64,000 nt of DNA from Variovorax sp. ZS18.2.2. GTDB lineage: Bacteria; Pseudomonadota; Gammaproteobacteria; Burkholderiales; Burkholderiaceae_C. The position numbers and the translations under genes were made by a program. Each line of letters begins with the position of its first letter. Positions within the stretch are counted from its first letter, which is position 1. The stretch lies in the NCBI RefSeq assembly GCF_024701975.1, contig NZ_JANLNM010000016.1:1-64000 (forward strand), read 5' to 3'. A model generated the notes under the pieces. The model had not been told where the DNA came from and did no database searches. It worked only from the letters and a program-made list of their open reading frames with translations. Of the stretch, positions 41,582 through 49,727 are shown in pieces.

Positions 41582-42321
41582 GCTTTCAGCGAATCGCCGC
41601 CCTCGGGCAGCGACGCCTTGACCGAGCCCGTCCGGCCGTCGATGGTCGACACGCTGAATGCCACGGATTTTCCGGCGATGAGCGCATCGCGGAACGCCAC
41701 CGCGTTGTCCGCCGCAATGTTGAAGGACGTGCGAGAAAACTGCCTGGCATCGAAAGTCTTGCCGTCGACCTCGACCACCATCGTGCCGCGCTCCTTGCCC
41801 TTTGGGTCGTAGCCGGCCTCGAACGGAACCTCCACCGACGCGGCCCATTTCTGATTGCTCGAACTGCCCCAGGTGGCCGGGCATTGCAATCGGATGCGTG
41901 TGTTCCGAAAGGCCATCGGTCCTTCGTTCTTCAGCCCCGCGAACGTCAGGTAGGCCCCGCCCTGGAAGCTGCTGGCGTTGCCGGCGCTGGGCGCGGTGAT
42001 TTGCCAGCGCTTGCCGGCCATCACGTCCATCATGCCGCTCAGGGCTTCGATGTCCGCGACATCCGATGGGCCCTTGAAGCCCAGCGCCGCGTAGCAGGCC
42101 AGCTTTTCCTTGTCGTCGGCGATCGCCACGCATTCGGCCAGCTTGTAGCCCTGCGCCGAGATGACGCGCGCGGCGGTGTCGAACACCGCCGGCAGTGGCT
42201 GCGTCGATGCCGATGAGCTGCCGGCCTTGGCTGCCGGTGCGCTGGGGGTCTTGTCGCAGGCTGCCAATGCAGCGGCTGCGATGACCAGCAGCACTGCCGT
42301 CGCCATTCGATCGAGATTCAT
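41557..42321 (-). CDS. Lipoprotein of unknown function
   Basis: A 254-residue protein with a lipoprotein signal (TAVLLVIAAAALAACDKTPS, Cys22). The mature part has a spacer rich in Ala/Ser, then IADDKEKLACYAALGFKG and a beta-rich region with GGAYLTFAGLKNEGPMAFRN, resembling membrane-associated YcfM-like or DUF-type lipoproteins; I cannot name a family. The 3' end overlaps the convergent DUF1444-like gene by 25 nt. Confidence 0.75.
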   Translation of the reverse strand: MNLDRMATAVLLVIAAAALAACDKTPSAPAAKAGSSSASTQPLPAVFDTAARVISAQGYKLAECVAIADDKEKLACYAALGFKGPSDVADIEALSGMMDVMAGKRWQITAPSAGNASSFQGGAYLTFAGLKNEGPMAFRNTRIRLQCPATWGSSSNQKWAASVEVPFEAGYDPKGKERGTMVVEVDGKTFDARQFSRTSFNIAADNAVAFRDALIAGKSVAFSVSTIDGRTGSVKASLPEGGDSLKAYFDKFCP

Positions 42322-42403
42322 TTTTTTCGAACTCCCTGGTCTTGTCTGTTGATCCGGATCCAGCGCTTTTTAGCACGGCCGGATGAACGCTACCGGAAAG
42401 CGC

Positions 42404-45400
42404 TCAGCTGCCTGCCCACACGTCCAGCACATAGCGTTGGTCGGCAATCATCTTGTCCATCCAAGCCGTGCTGTCGTGGCCGTGCTCGCGCGCGATGTCG
42501 GTCAGCGTGCGCCGCACGTCGGGCTCCATGCGCGAGCCGTCGCCGCACACGTAGATCACGCCGCCGGCTTCGAGCAGCTTCCACACGGCCGCGGCCTGCT
42601 CGCGGATCAGGTCCTGCACATACACCTTGCGCTCGCCCGAGCGCGAGAACGCGGTGTGCAGCTTCATCAGGCCGCGGTGCGACCAGGCCTGCAATTCCTC
42701 GGCATAGATGAAGTCCTGCTCCGGGTGGCGGCAGCCGAAGAACAGCATCGCCTCGCCCAGCGCCTCGCCGCGCTCGATGCGTGCCGCGCGTTCCTGCAGG
42801 AAGCCGCGGAACGGCGCGAGGCCGGTGCCGGGGCCGATCATGATCAGCGGACGGTTGGCGTCCTCCGGCAGGCGGAAGCCCTCGGCCGTGGTCTCGCGGA
42901 TCACGCCATGCACCGTGTCGCCCGCCTCGGCGCGCGCCAGGTAGTTGGAACACACGCCCTCGAAGATGCCGTTGCCAGAGAGCGCAGGTTCGCTCACCAC
43001 GCCCACGGTCACGCTGCAGCGGCCCGGTGTCATCGCCGGTGACGAGGAGATCGAGTAGTAGCGCGGTGACAGCGGCGACAGCATTTCCAGGAACACCGCG
43101 AACGGCACCTGGCAGGCGCGGTGTTCTTCGAGAAGTTCGAGCAGCGACTTGCGCTTGTGCAGCACCTCGGCCTTGTACGCGGCCTGCGAGGCCTCGTCGC
43201 TGCCCGAGAGTGCCGCGAGCTTCGGCTTGGTGAAGGGGCACTCGGTGTAGGCCGCGAGCGTGGCGATCTGCTTGCGCGTGGCCACATCCTGCAGCTCGAC
43301 GTAGTCGCCCAGCAGGCGGTCGACCGCGATCACCTGGTCCACCGGCAGCGCGGCCTTGCGGCCCGGCACGGCTTGCAGGCGCACATGCGCGGAGCGGTCG
43401 AAGCCGAAGCGCGCCATCGCTCGCTCGACCTGCGCGGGGCTGTTGCGCGGCACCACGCTCAGGTGGTCGCCGGGTACGTAGTTCACGCCCTCAGGCAGCA
43501 TCAGCTCGACGTGGCGGGTGGAGCGGCTGTTGTCGCCCTCGCTGCCGGGGCTTTGCAGTTCGCGGTTCTCGACGACGCGCAATGCCACGGCGCCCAGCGC
43601 ATCGACCAGCGCGTTCTTCTGCGGCGGCGGCAATTCCTCGAGCGTGTAGAGCGGCTCGGCCTCGGCCGGCGTGTCGGCGCCGGCCTTGATGCCGAAGGCC
43701 TTCACCAGCGTCGGCCAGAGCGCATCGCTCCAGTCCTGGAAGGCGCCGTCCATGTCTTCGCGCGCATCGCCTTCGCCGCGCGGATGCACGCGCGTGGCGC
43801 CCAGCGTTTCGAGCCGTTCGTCGATGCGGCGCGGCACGGCCTGGTAGGTGGCGGCCCAGTCGGTGTTGCCGCAGCCGAACACGCTGAAGCGCACGCCGTT
43901 GAGCGCATCGTCGGCCTTGTCGAGCCAGCGATGGAACTCGGCCGCGTTGTCGGGCGCCACGCCGTTGTACGAGGCGCAGACGATGGCGACCGCGCCGTTG
44001 GCCGGCAGCCGCTCGGCGTAGTCGTCGAGCGAGGCGACCTGCGTGGAGAAGCCGCGCAGTTCGCCTGCCTCGGCCAGTTGCCGCGCGAGGTCTTCGGCGG
44101 TGCCGAGGTTGGAGCCCTGCAGCACCAGCAGCGAGGTCCCGTGGCGTGCCGCCTGGGGCTTGCGCACCACTGGCTTGGCGGGTGCGTCCGGCGTGGCAGC
44201 GGCCTCGCCGTTGCCGCGCGGGCGCGAGGCCGGATCGCGCAGCAGCGCCTTGATCTTGAAGTTCTCCGGCTTGATCGTCAGCGCTTCCTTGATCTTGAGC
44301 TTGTAGCCCGTGTGATCGACCAGGTTGAAGCGCTGCAGGATCATGCCCAGCGTGAGTACCGCCTCTTGCAATGCGAACTGCCGCCCGATGCAGGCGCGCT
44401 GCCCATTGCCGAAGGGCTTGAAGGCATTCACCGGCCGCTCGCGCTCGGCCTCGCGGCTGAAGTTGTCGGGGTTGAACTGGTCGGCGTTCTCGCCCCAGAT
44501 GGCCTTGTCACGATGCAGCGCGAGCGCATGCATGATGACCATGTTGTTCTTCTTGATCGTGTACTGCCCACCGATGGTCGTGTCTTCCTTGGCGCGCATC
44601 GAGATCGCGGGCGCAGTGGGGAACATGCGCAGCGACTCCTTCAACACCTGCATCACATACTGCAGGCGATTGACCTGCGCATAGGTGGGTTTCTGCGAGG
44701 TGTCGCCGCCGAACACGCTGTCGACCTCGGCCTGCGCCTTGGCCATCGCCTCGGGGTTGTTCAGGAGGAAGTAGATCGCGAAGGAAAGCAGGCCGCTGGT
44801 GGTCTCGTGGCCCGCGATGAGGAATTCGATGCACTCGTCACGGATCATCTTGTCGGTGAGCTGCTCGCCGCTCTTCTTGTCCACGCCCGCGATCATGTAG
44901 CTCAGAAGGTCGGGCTTGGTGGCGATGTCGGCACCGCTCGTGCGACGCTCCTCGATGATGTCTTCCACCATCTTGTGCATGTAGCGGATGTCCTTGCGCT
45001 GCTGCGCGAGCTCCTTCTTGAGCATCAGCTCCTCGAGCGGCAGGCCCCGGCGGTTCTGCACCGTCTCCAGCGTACGCACCATCGCATCGACGAAGGGATG
45101 GAAGCCCTCGCGGTAGAACGAATTGAAGCGGTAGCCGAAGCCGCACAGGCCGATGGTGTCCAGCGTGAGCGCGGTCATGTCGCGCACCACGTCCACCTCT
45201 TCATCGAAGTTCAGCCGCTCCCACTTGGTGACCAGTTGCCCCGCGATGTCCAGCATCATCGGGTGATAGGCCTGCATCGCGCGTTGGCTGAAGTTGGCCA
45301 GGAGGATGTTGTGCGGCTTCGACCACGTCTCCTCGTGCGTGTCGGAGGTGAAGAGGCCGTGCGATGCGGCGCGCAACCGGCGCAGTGCGCCGCGCGTGCT

Positions 45401-45622
45401 CTTGTCGAAGCGGGCCTCTTCGCAGAGCTCGTCGACCAGCGCGGGCGACGACACCACGATCACCGGCATGCCCGGCATGTCGAGCCAATAGATGCCGCCG
45501 AGATCCTGCGCGATCTTCCACATGTCGAGCACTGGAGAGTCGGAGCCGATCGACAGCAGGTTCCCGACGAAGGGTTTCTTCGCCGGATGCGGGATCGGAT
45601 AGAGCGAGTTTTTGCCTGCCAT
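42404..45622 (-). CDS. Self-sufficient cytochrome P450/NADPH-P450 reductase (CYP102-type)
   Basis: A 1072-residue fusion like P450-BM3 (1049), catalysing NADPH-driven hydroxylation, typically of medium/long fatty acids. The haem domain (1-460) has the I-helix motif AGHETTS (270-276), the K-helix ESLR (329-332) and the haem-ligand Cys411 in FGNGQRACIGR. An Ala/Pro linker (465-492) leads to the FMN flavodoxin domain (LQGSNLGTAEDLAR), then the FAD/NADPH domain with RYYSISSSP and GPGTGLAPFRGF and a terminal VLDVWAGS. Cytosolic, single polypeptide, no separate redox partner needed. Start at 45622 fits the family; 25 extra upstream codons are rejected. Confidence 0.95.
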   Translation of the reverse strand: MAGKNSLYPIPHPAKKPFVGNLLSIGSDSPVLDMWKIAQDLGGIYWLDMPGMPVIVVSSPALVDELCEEARFDKSTRGALRRLRAASHGLFTSDTHEETWSKPHNILLANFSQRAMQAYHPMMLDIAGQLVTKWERLNFDEEVDVVRDMTALTLDTIGLCGFGYRFNSFYREGFHPFVDAMVRTLETVQNRRGLPLEELMLKKELAQQRKDIRYMHKMVEDIIEERRTSGADIATKPDLLSYMIAGVDKKSGEQLTDKMIRDECIEFLIAGHETTSGLLSFAIYFLLNNPEAMAKAQAEVDSVFGGDTSQKPTYAQVNRLQYVMQVLKESLRMFPTAPAISMRAKEDTTIGGQYTIKKNNMVIMHALALHRDKAIWGENADQFNPDNFSREAERERPVNAFKPFGNGQRACIGRQFALQEAVLTLGMILQRFNLVDHTGYKLKIKEALTIKPENFKIKALLRDPASRPRGNGEAAATPDAPAKPVVRKPQAARHGTSLLVLQGSNLGTAEDLARQLAEAGELRGFSTQVASLDDYAERLPANGAVAIVCASYNGVAPDNAAEFHRWLDKADDALNGVRFSVFGCGNTDWAATYQAVPRRIDERLETLGATRVHPRGEGDAREDMDGAFQDWSDALWPTLVKAFGIKAGADTPAEAEPLYTLEELPPPQKNALVDALGAVALRVVENRELQSPGSEGDNSRSTRHVELMLPEGVNYVPGDHLSVVPRNSPAQVERAMARFGFDRSAHVRLQAVPGRKAALPVDQVIAVDRLLGDYVELQDVATRKQIATLAAYTECPFTKPKLAALSGSDEASQAAYKAEVLHKRKSLLELLEEHRACQVPFAVFLEMLSPLSPRYYSISSSPAMTPGRCSVTVGVVSEPALSGNGIFEGVCSNYLARAEAGDTVHGVIRETTAEGFRLPEDANRPLIMIGPGTGLAPFRGFLQERAARIERGEALGEAMLFFGCRHPEQDFIYAEELQAWSHRGLMKLHTAFSRSGERKVYVQDLIREQAAAVWKLLEAGGVIYVCGDGSRMEPDVRRTLTDIAREHGHDSTAWMDKMIADQRYVLDVWAGS

Positions 45623-46023
45623 GGGTGCCTTGTTGTGCCTTCGGTATGGACCCGCTTCGGATGTCCGGGATGCGAATCCGGAGTATCCCGATGGCACGGC
45701 GGTGGGCGGGACGGGGTTTCCCTAAGGGCGTTCTGGGAGTTCAGGGCCGCGATCCCGCCGACGGGGTACCTTGCTCCGCGAATGTCCCCCGGCTTCGCCT
45801 CCTCCTTGATTTCGCTGCGCAAGGCACCCCATCGGCGCGCTCGGTTTCAGAGCAGTCGTTGATCAGCGATATGCCAGCAGTGCGTCCAGGTGCGCAGGGC
45901 ATCGGGTGCTCCCCGCAGCGAAATCAAGGAGGAGGGCGAAGCCCGGGGGACATTCGCGGAGGGGAGTACCCGGTGGCCTGTGCACGTACCCCGAAAGAAC
46001 TCAATCAGTCCCAGGCAAAGCGT
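45623..46023. other. Intergenic region without a gene
   Basis: This 400-bp gap between the P450 gene and the binding-protein gene contains the promoter side of the P450 gene and, at 45764-45971, an inverted pair of repeats described separately. Short open frames cross it but contain the repeat sequence and show no protein family. I see no other element. Confidence 0.7.
45764..45971. repeat. Inverted pair of ~70-nt repeats
   Basis: Arm 1 (45764-45835) and the reverse complement of arm 2 (45901-45971) share, in order, GGGTAC, CTCCGCGAATGTCCCCC, GGCTTCGCC, CTCCTCCTTGATTTCGCTGC and a terminal GCACCC-GATG/CATCGG region, with only scattered differences. The spacer is 65 nt. A transcript could fold into a long hairpin with a large loop. 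It looks like two copies of a dispersed palindromic intergenic element inserted head to head. Confidence 0.8.
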
Positions 46024-47280
46024 TCAAGGCCGAACCATCTTGCACTCGGTCCCCTGTGCCAGCTCGTTCCCGCTATAGATAGCATCGGTGCGAAAGCCGT
46101 AGTTCGTCCCTTCCCAACCCACCTTCACCGCCTTGCCGTCCACAGGCGCGATGGTGTTCACCACCTGCGGCAGCAGCAGCTGGTGGTCTTCGGCCCGCAT
46201 GCGCACCGTACCGACCACCGAATCGAAGCTCAGGTCTTCGAGCGCCCGGGCCACTTTCACGGTGTCGGCGCTGCCGGCCTTGTTGATGGCCAGCGCCAGG
46301 AGGCGCGGCGTCATGTCGATGCGCGGCGCGAGAAAGTCTTTGCCGGTCTTCGCCTTGTAGGCCTTGGCGAGCGCATCGGCCTTCGGCGTGTCGGCCTGGC
46401 CCGGATGCCACTCGGCCACCCAGGTGAGCTGCCCCGTCTTCGCCTGCGACACCGCAGTGACCGTGCCCGGCACCGAGCCCGCGCTGTGGTTGAAGTAGCG
46501 CAGGTTGTAGCCCGCATCGCCCGCGGCCTTGAGCAGCAGCGTCATGTCCTGCCCCCAGTTGCCGGTGATGACCGAATCGGCGCCGCTCTGGCGGATGTTG
46601 GCGATGTAGGGCGCGAAGTCTTTCACGCGGCCGATGGGGTGCAGCGCCTCGCCCACGAACTGCACGTCGGGCCGCGCGAGACCCACCATCTGCCGGCCGT
46701 AGCTGGCCCACTGCTTGCCGTGCGCGTAGTCCTGGTTGAGCAGGTAGACCTTCTTCACGTCGGACGTCTTCTTGATGTAGTTGGCCAGCGCCTTCATCTT
46801 CATCGCGGTGTTGGCCTCGGTCTGGAAGTGCCAGAAGCTGCAGCCCTTGCCGGTCATCTCGGGGTCGATGGAGGAGTGGTTCAAGACGATGAGTTCCTTG
46901 CCCGGATTGCGCTGGTTCCAGCGCGCCACCGACTGCACCAGCGCCGTGACCACCGACGAGCCCGAGCCGCCGGTCACGATTGCCTTCGCGCCCTGGTCGA
47001 TGGCCGCCTGCAGCGCGCTCTGGCTTTCCTGCGCCGAGAGCTTGCTGTCGAACTGCAGCAGCTGCAGCTTGGTGCCGCCGAGCACTCCCCCCCTGGCGTT
47101 GATGTCCTCGATGGCGTACTGCGTGTGCATCAGCATCAGCTCGCCGACGTTGGCGAAGGGGCCGGAAAGCGGATCGATGTAGGCGATCTTGTAGGTCGGC
47201 TGCTGGGCATGCGTGGCACCTGCGATGCAAAGCAGGGAGGCGAGCGCGATCGGCGCCAGTGGCGCGTGCTTGAACTTCAT
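46024..47280 (-). CDS. Branched-chain amino acid-type ABC transporter substrate-binding protein
   Basis: A 418-residue periplasmic binding protein of the LivJ/HAAT type. The signal peptide APIALASLLCIAGATHA ends before QQPTYKIAYIDPLSGPFANV. Family segments include ELMLMHTQYAIEDINARGGV, DSKLSAQESQSALQAAIDQG and YLLNQDYAHGKQWASYGRQM. No permease or ATPase genes adjoin it, so it is an orphan receptor. It lies 29 nt after the TetR gene and presumably binds the acid handled by the divergent ligase and carboxylase. Confidence 0.9.
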   Translation of the reverse strand: MKFKHAPLAPIALASLLCIAGATHAQQPTYKIAYIDPLSGPFANVGELMLMHTQYAIEDINARGGVLGGTKLQLLQFDSKLSAQESQSALQAAIDQGAKAIVTGGSGSSVVTALVQSVARWNQRNPGKELIVLNHSSIDPEMTGKGCSFWHFQTEANTAMKMKALANYIKKTSDVKKVYLLNQDYAHGKQWASYGRQMVGLARPDVQFVGEALHPIGRVKDFAPYIANIRQSGADSVITGNWGQDMTLLLKAAGDAGYNLRYFNHSAGSVPGTVTAVSQAKTGQLTWVAEWHPGQADTPKADALAKAYKAKTGKDFLAPRIDMTPRLLALAINKAGSADTVKVARALEDLSFDSVVGTVRMRAEDHQLLLPQVVNTIAPVDGKAVKVGWEGTNYGFRTDAIYSGNELAQGTECKMVRP

Positions 47281-47309
47281 GGGTTTGTCTCCGGGAGGGG
47301 TTTTGTTCG

Positions 47310-48017
47310 TCAGTCTCTGGCGTGCAGCCCGATCACGCGGCTCGCGAGCTTCGTGAGTTCGGCCACCACCTCGTCGGGCGAGAGCCGGCCGCCGGGGCGG
47401 TACCAGCTGTACAGGAAGCCCGGCAGGCTGCAGGCCGCGAGCGCGGTGATCTTGGTCTCGCCGAAGTCGAGGTCGCCGTCGCGCCGTGCCTCTTCGAGCA
47501 GCGGGCACAAGAGGTCGTAGAAGTGGTGCGCGAGCTTCTTCTGCGCCGCGATGTACTCGGGCCGGTACACCTGCGGCTCGCGGTATGCAAAGAAGGCGAC
47601 CGGGTGATGCGCGATGGTCGCGCGAATCAGCCGCTCGATGCCCTCGAGCACCTTCTCGCTCGCGCGGCGCGGGTCGTCGGCCGCGAAGTCGAGCGCGGTG
47701 AAGCAGTCGACCGCGGGACGCCACGACAGCGTCTCGAAGATCTCCTGCTTGTCGCGGAAGTAGTAGTACACGAAGGGCTTGGTCACGCCGAGCGCGCGAA
47801 CGATCTGCGCCATCGTCGTGTTGGCGTAGCCCTGCGCGGCGAAGAGCTGCGCGGCCGCCTGCAGGATGCGCTCGCGCTGCGCGTCGGTGCTCTGTGTGGC
47901 CGCGCGCTGACGGCCCGTGCCCTGCGGTAAGTGCGGCTGCGCCGTGGTGGCGGTCGCTGTCTTGTCGGCTTTGTCGGCCCCAGAGGGTTTGTGCCGTGTC
48001 GCGGAAGTTATACCCAT
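47310..48017 (-). CDS. TetR-family transcriptional regulator
   Basis: A 235-residue TetR regulator. About 50 residues of low-complexity polar N terminus precede the HTH DAQRERILQAAAQLFAAQGY, ANTTMAQIVRALGVTKPFVY YYFRDKQEIFETL. The ligand domain follows. The start ATG at 48017 is embedded in the palindrome TACCCATGGGTA and has no ribosome site, suggesting a leaderless transcript or autoregulation at the start codon. It is divergent from the acyl-CoA ligase gene and cotranscribed with the binding protein. Confidence 0.87.
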   Translation of the reverse strand: MGITSATRHKPSGADKADKTATATTAQPHLPQGTGRQRAATQSTDAQRERILQAAAQLFAAQGYANTTMAQIVRALGVTKPFVYYYFRDKQEIFETLSWRPAVDCFTALDFAADDPRRASEKVLEGIERLIRATIAHHPVAFFAYREPQVYRPEYIAAQKKLAHHFYDLLCPLLEEARRDGDLDFGETKITALAACSLPGFLYSWYRPGGRLSPDEVVAELTKLASRVIGLHARD

Positions 48018-48022
48018 GGGTA
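48011..48022. promoter_or_regulatory. Perfect 12-bp palindrome over the TetR start codon
   Basis: TACCCATGGGTA is a perfect palindrome located in the 86-bp divergent region and overlapping the regulator's own ATG. A half-site-like ACCCATTGG follows at 48045-48053. It is a plausible TetR operator controlling both directions. Confidence 0.5.
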
Positions 48023-48103
48023 GGATTGTTCGTGCACCATGCACCCATTGGCAAGCGCCTGCCCCGCGCAGGCGGCTATCGATAACCCTGAGAAAGAGAC
48101 GCC

Positions 48104-49717
48104 ATGGAGACACTGCCCGACCGTCCGCAACAGCCCCTGCACGAATACCTGCGCACCCATGCGCGAGAGCGCGGCGAGCACGCCGCCTGCATCTGGTACG
48201 GCCACGCGATGAGCTGGTCCGAGCTCGACCGTGCGAGCGATGCCTTCGCCGCGCGGCTGCAGGCTGTCGGCGTGAAGAAGGGCGAGCCGGTGGTGCTCTT
48301 TCTCAACAACTGCCCGCAGTACCTGGTCGCGCACTTCGGCATCCAGAAGATCGGCGCCATCGTCTGCCCGAGCGGCCCGCTCAACAAGGAGCACGAACTG
48401 GCCTACCAGGTCAACGACCTGAAGGCGCGCGTGATCGTTGCGGCCGCGCCGCTCTTGCCGGTGGTGCGCAAGGTGCAGCCCGAGAGCGCGCTCGCGCATG
48501 TGTTCGTGGTGCACTACGCCGATCTGCTGCCTGCGCCGGCCGCGCTCGATCTGCCTGCGGAACTTGCCGCCGAGCGGAAGACCGAGCGCAACGTGCCCGA
48601 CGATTGCGAAGACTTCCTCGCGGTGATGAAGTCCGGTGCGAAGCCTGGGGCGGTGTCCATCGACATGGACGACGTCGCGCTCATGACTTACACCTCCGGC
48701 ACCACGGGTCTCCCCAAGGGCGCGATGCTGAGCTACGGCAATGCGCTCTTCAAGACGCGTGCAGTGGTCGATTGCAACGGCGTGCGCCCGGACGACGTGC
48801 TGCTCTCCATCGCGCCGCTGTATCACATCGCCGGCATGCTGATGGGCGTGAACGTGCCGGTGTTGAGCGGCGCCACCTCGGTGCTGCTGCACCGCTTCGA
48901 TCCACGTGCGGTACTGCAGGCCATTGCCATGCACAAGGTGAGCTGGTGGTACAGCATCGCGCCGATGAACGTGGCGTGCATGCAGGTGCCCGACATCGCG
49001 GACTTCGACCTCGCGAGCCTGAAGATGAACCCGGTGACCAGCTTCGGCATCACCTTCACCGAACCGCTGGCCGCGCAGTGGCGCTCGCATGCCGCGAACT
49101 GCAGCTCGTTCGAGGCCGCTTACGGCCTGAGCGAAACCCACACCTGCGACACCTACACGCCGCACCATGCGCCGCGCTGGGGCACGCAGGGCATTGCGGT
49201 GCCGGGCGTGACGATCCGCATCGTGGATGCCGATACACAGGCCGACCTGCCCACCGGTGAGGTCGGCGAGATCGTGCTCGCCAGCGCGGGCTCGTTCAAG
49301 GGCTACTGGAACAAACCCGAAGCCACGGCCGCCACGCTGCGCAACGGCTGGGTCCACACGGGCGACATGGGCAAGCTCGATGCCGATGGCTACCTGACCT
49401 TCATCGGCCGCTTCAAGGAAATGATCAAGGTCTCGGGCTACAGCGTGTTCCCGGAAGAGGTCGAGACCATCCTCATCAAGCATCCCGCCGTGGCGCAGGC
49501 TGCGGTGATCGCGCAGCCCGACGCCGAGAAGGGCGAGGTCGTGAAGGCGTTCATCGTGCGCAAGCCCAATGCGGAACTCGATGTCGACGGGCTCATTGCC
49601 TGGTCGCGCGACAACATGGCGAGCTACAAGGCGCCGCGCGCGGTGAGCTTCATCGATGCATTGCCCACCACCGGCGCCGGCAAGGTGCTGCGCCGGTTGC
49701 TCAAAGACAAGAACTGA
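48104..49717 (+). CDS. AMP-forming acyl-CoA synthetase
   Basis: A 537-residue adenylate-forming ligase. Motif A3 YTSGTTGLPKGAML, the aromatic motif EAAYGLSETH, and the C-terminal GWVHTGDMGKLDADGYLTFI GRFKEMIKVSGYSVFPEEVE with the catalytic Lys in TTGAGKVLRR are all present. It activates a carboxylic acid to its CoA thioester; chain length is not deducible. It is followed by the carboxylase 10 nt later, so the two form an operon. A weak AGAGA ribosome site precedes the ATG. Confidence 0.93.
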   Translation: METLPDRPQQPLHEYLRTHARERGEHAACIWYGHAMSWSELDRASDAFAARLQAVGVKKGEPVVLFLNNCPQYLVAHFGIQKIGAIVCPSGPLNKEHELAYQVNDLKARVIVAAAPLLPVVRKVQPESALAHVFVVHYADLLPAPAALDLPAELAAERKTERNVPDDCEDFLAVMKSGAKPGAVSIDMDDVALMTYTSGTTGLPKGAMLSYGNALFKTRAVVDCNGVRPDDVLLSIAPLYHIAGMLMGVNVPVLSGATSVLLHRFDPRAVLQAIAMHKVSWWYSIAPMNVACMQVPDIADFDLASLKMNPVTSFGITFTEPLAAQWRSHAANCSSFEAAYGLSETHTCDTYTPHHAPRWGTQGIAVPGVTIRIVDADTQADLPTGEVGEIVLASAGSFKGYWNKPEATAATLRNGWVHTGDMGKLDADGYLTFIGRFKEMIKVSGYSVFPEEVETILIKHPAVAQAAVIAQPDAEKGEVVKAFIVRKPNAELDVDGLIAWSRDNMASYKAPRAVSFIDALPTTGAGKVLRRLLKDKN

Positions 49718-49727
49718 AAGACATCGC

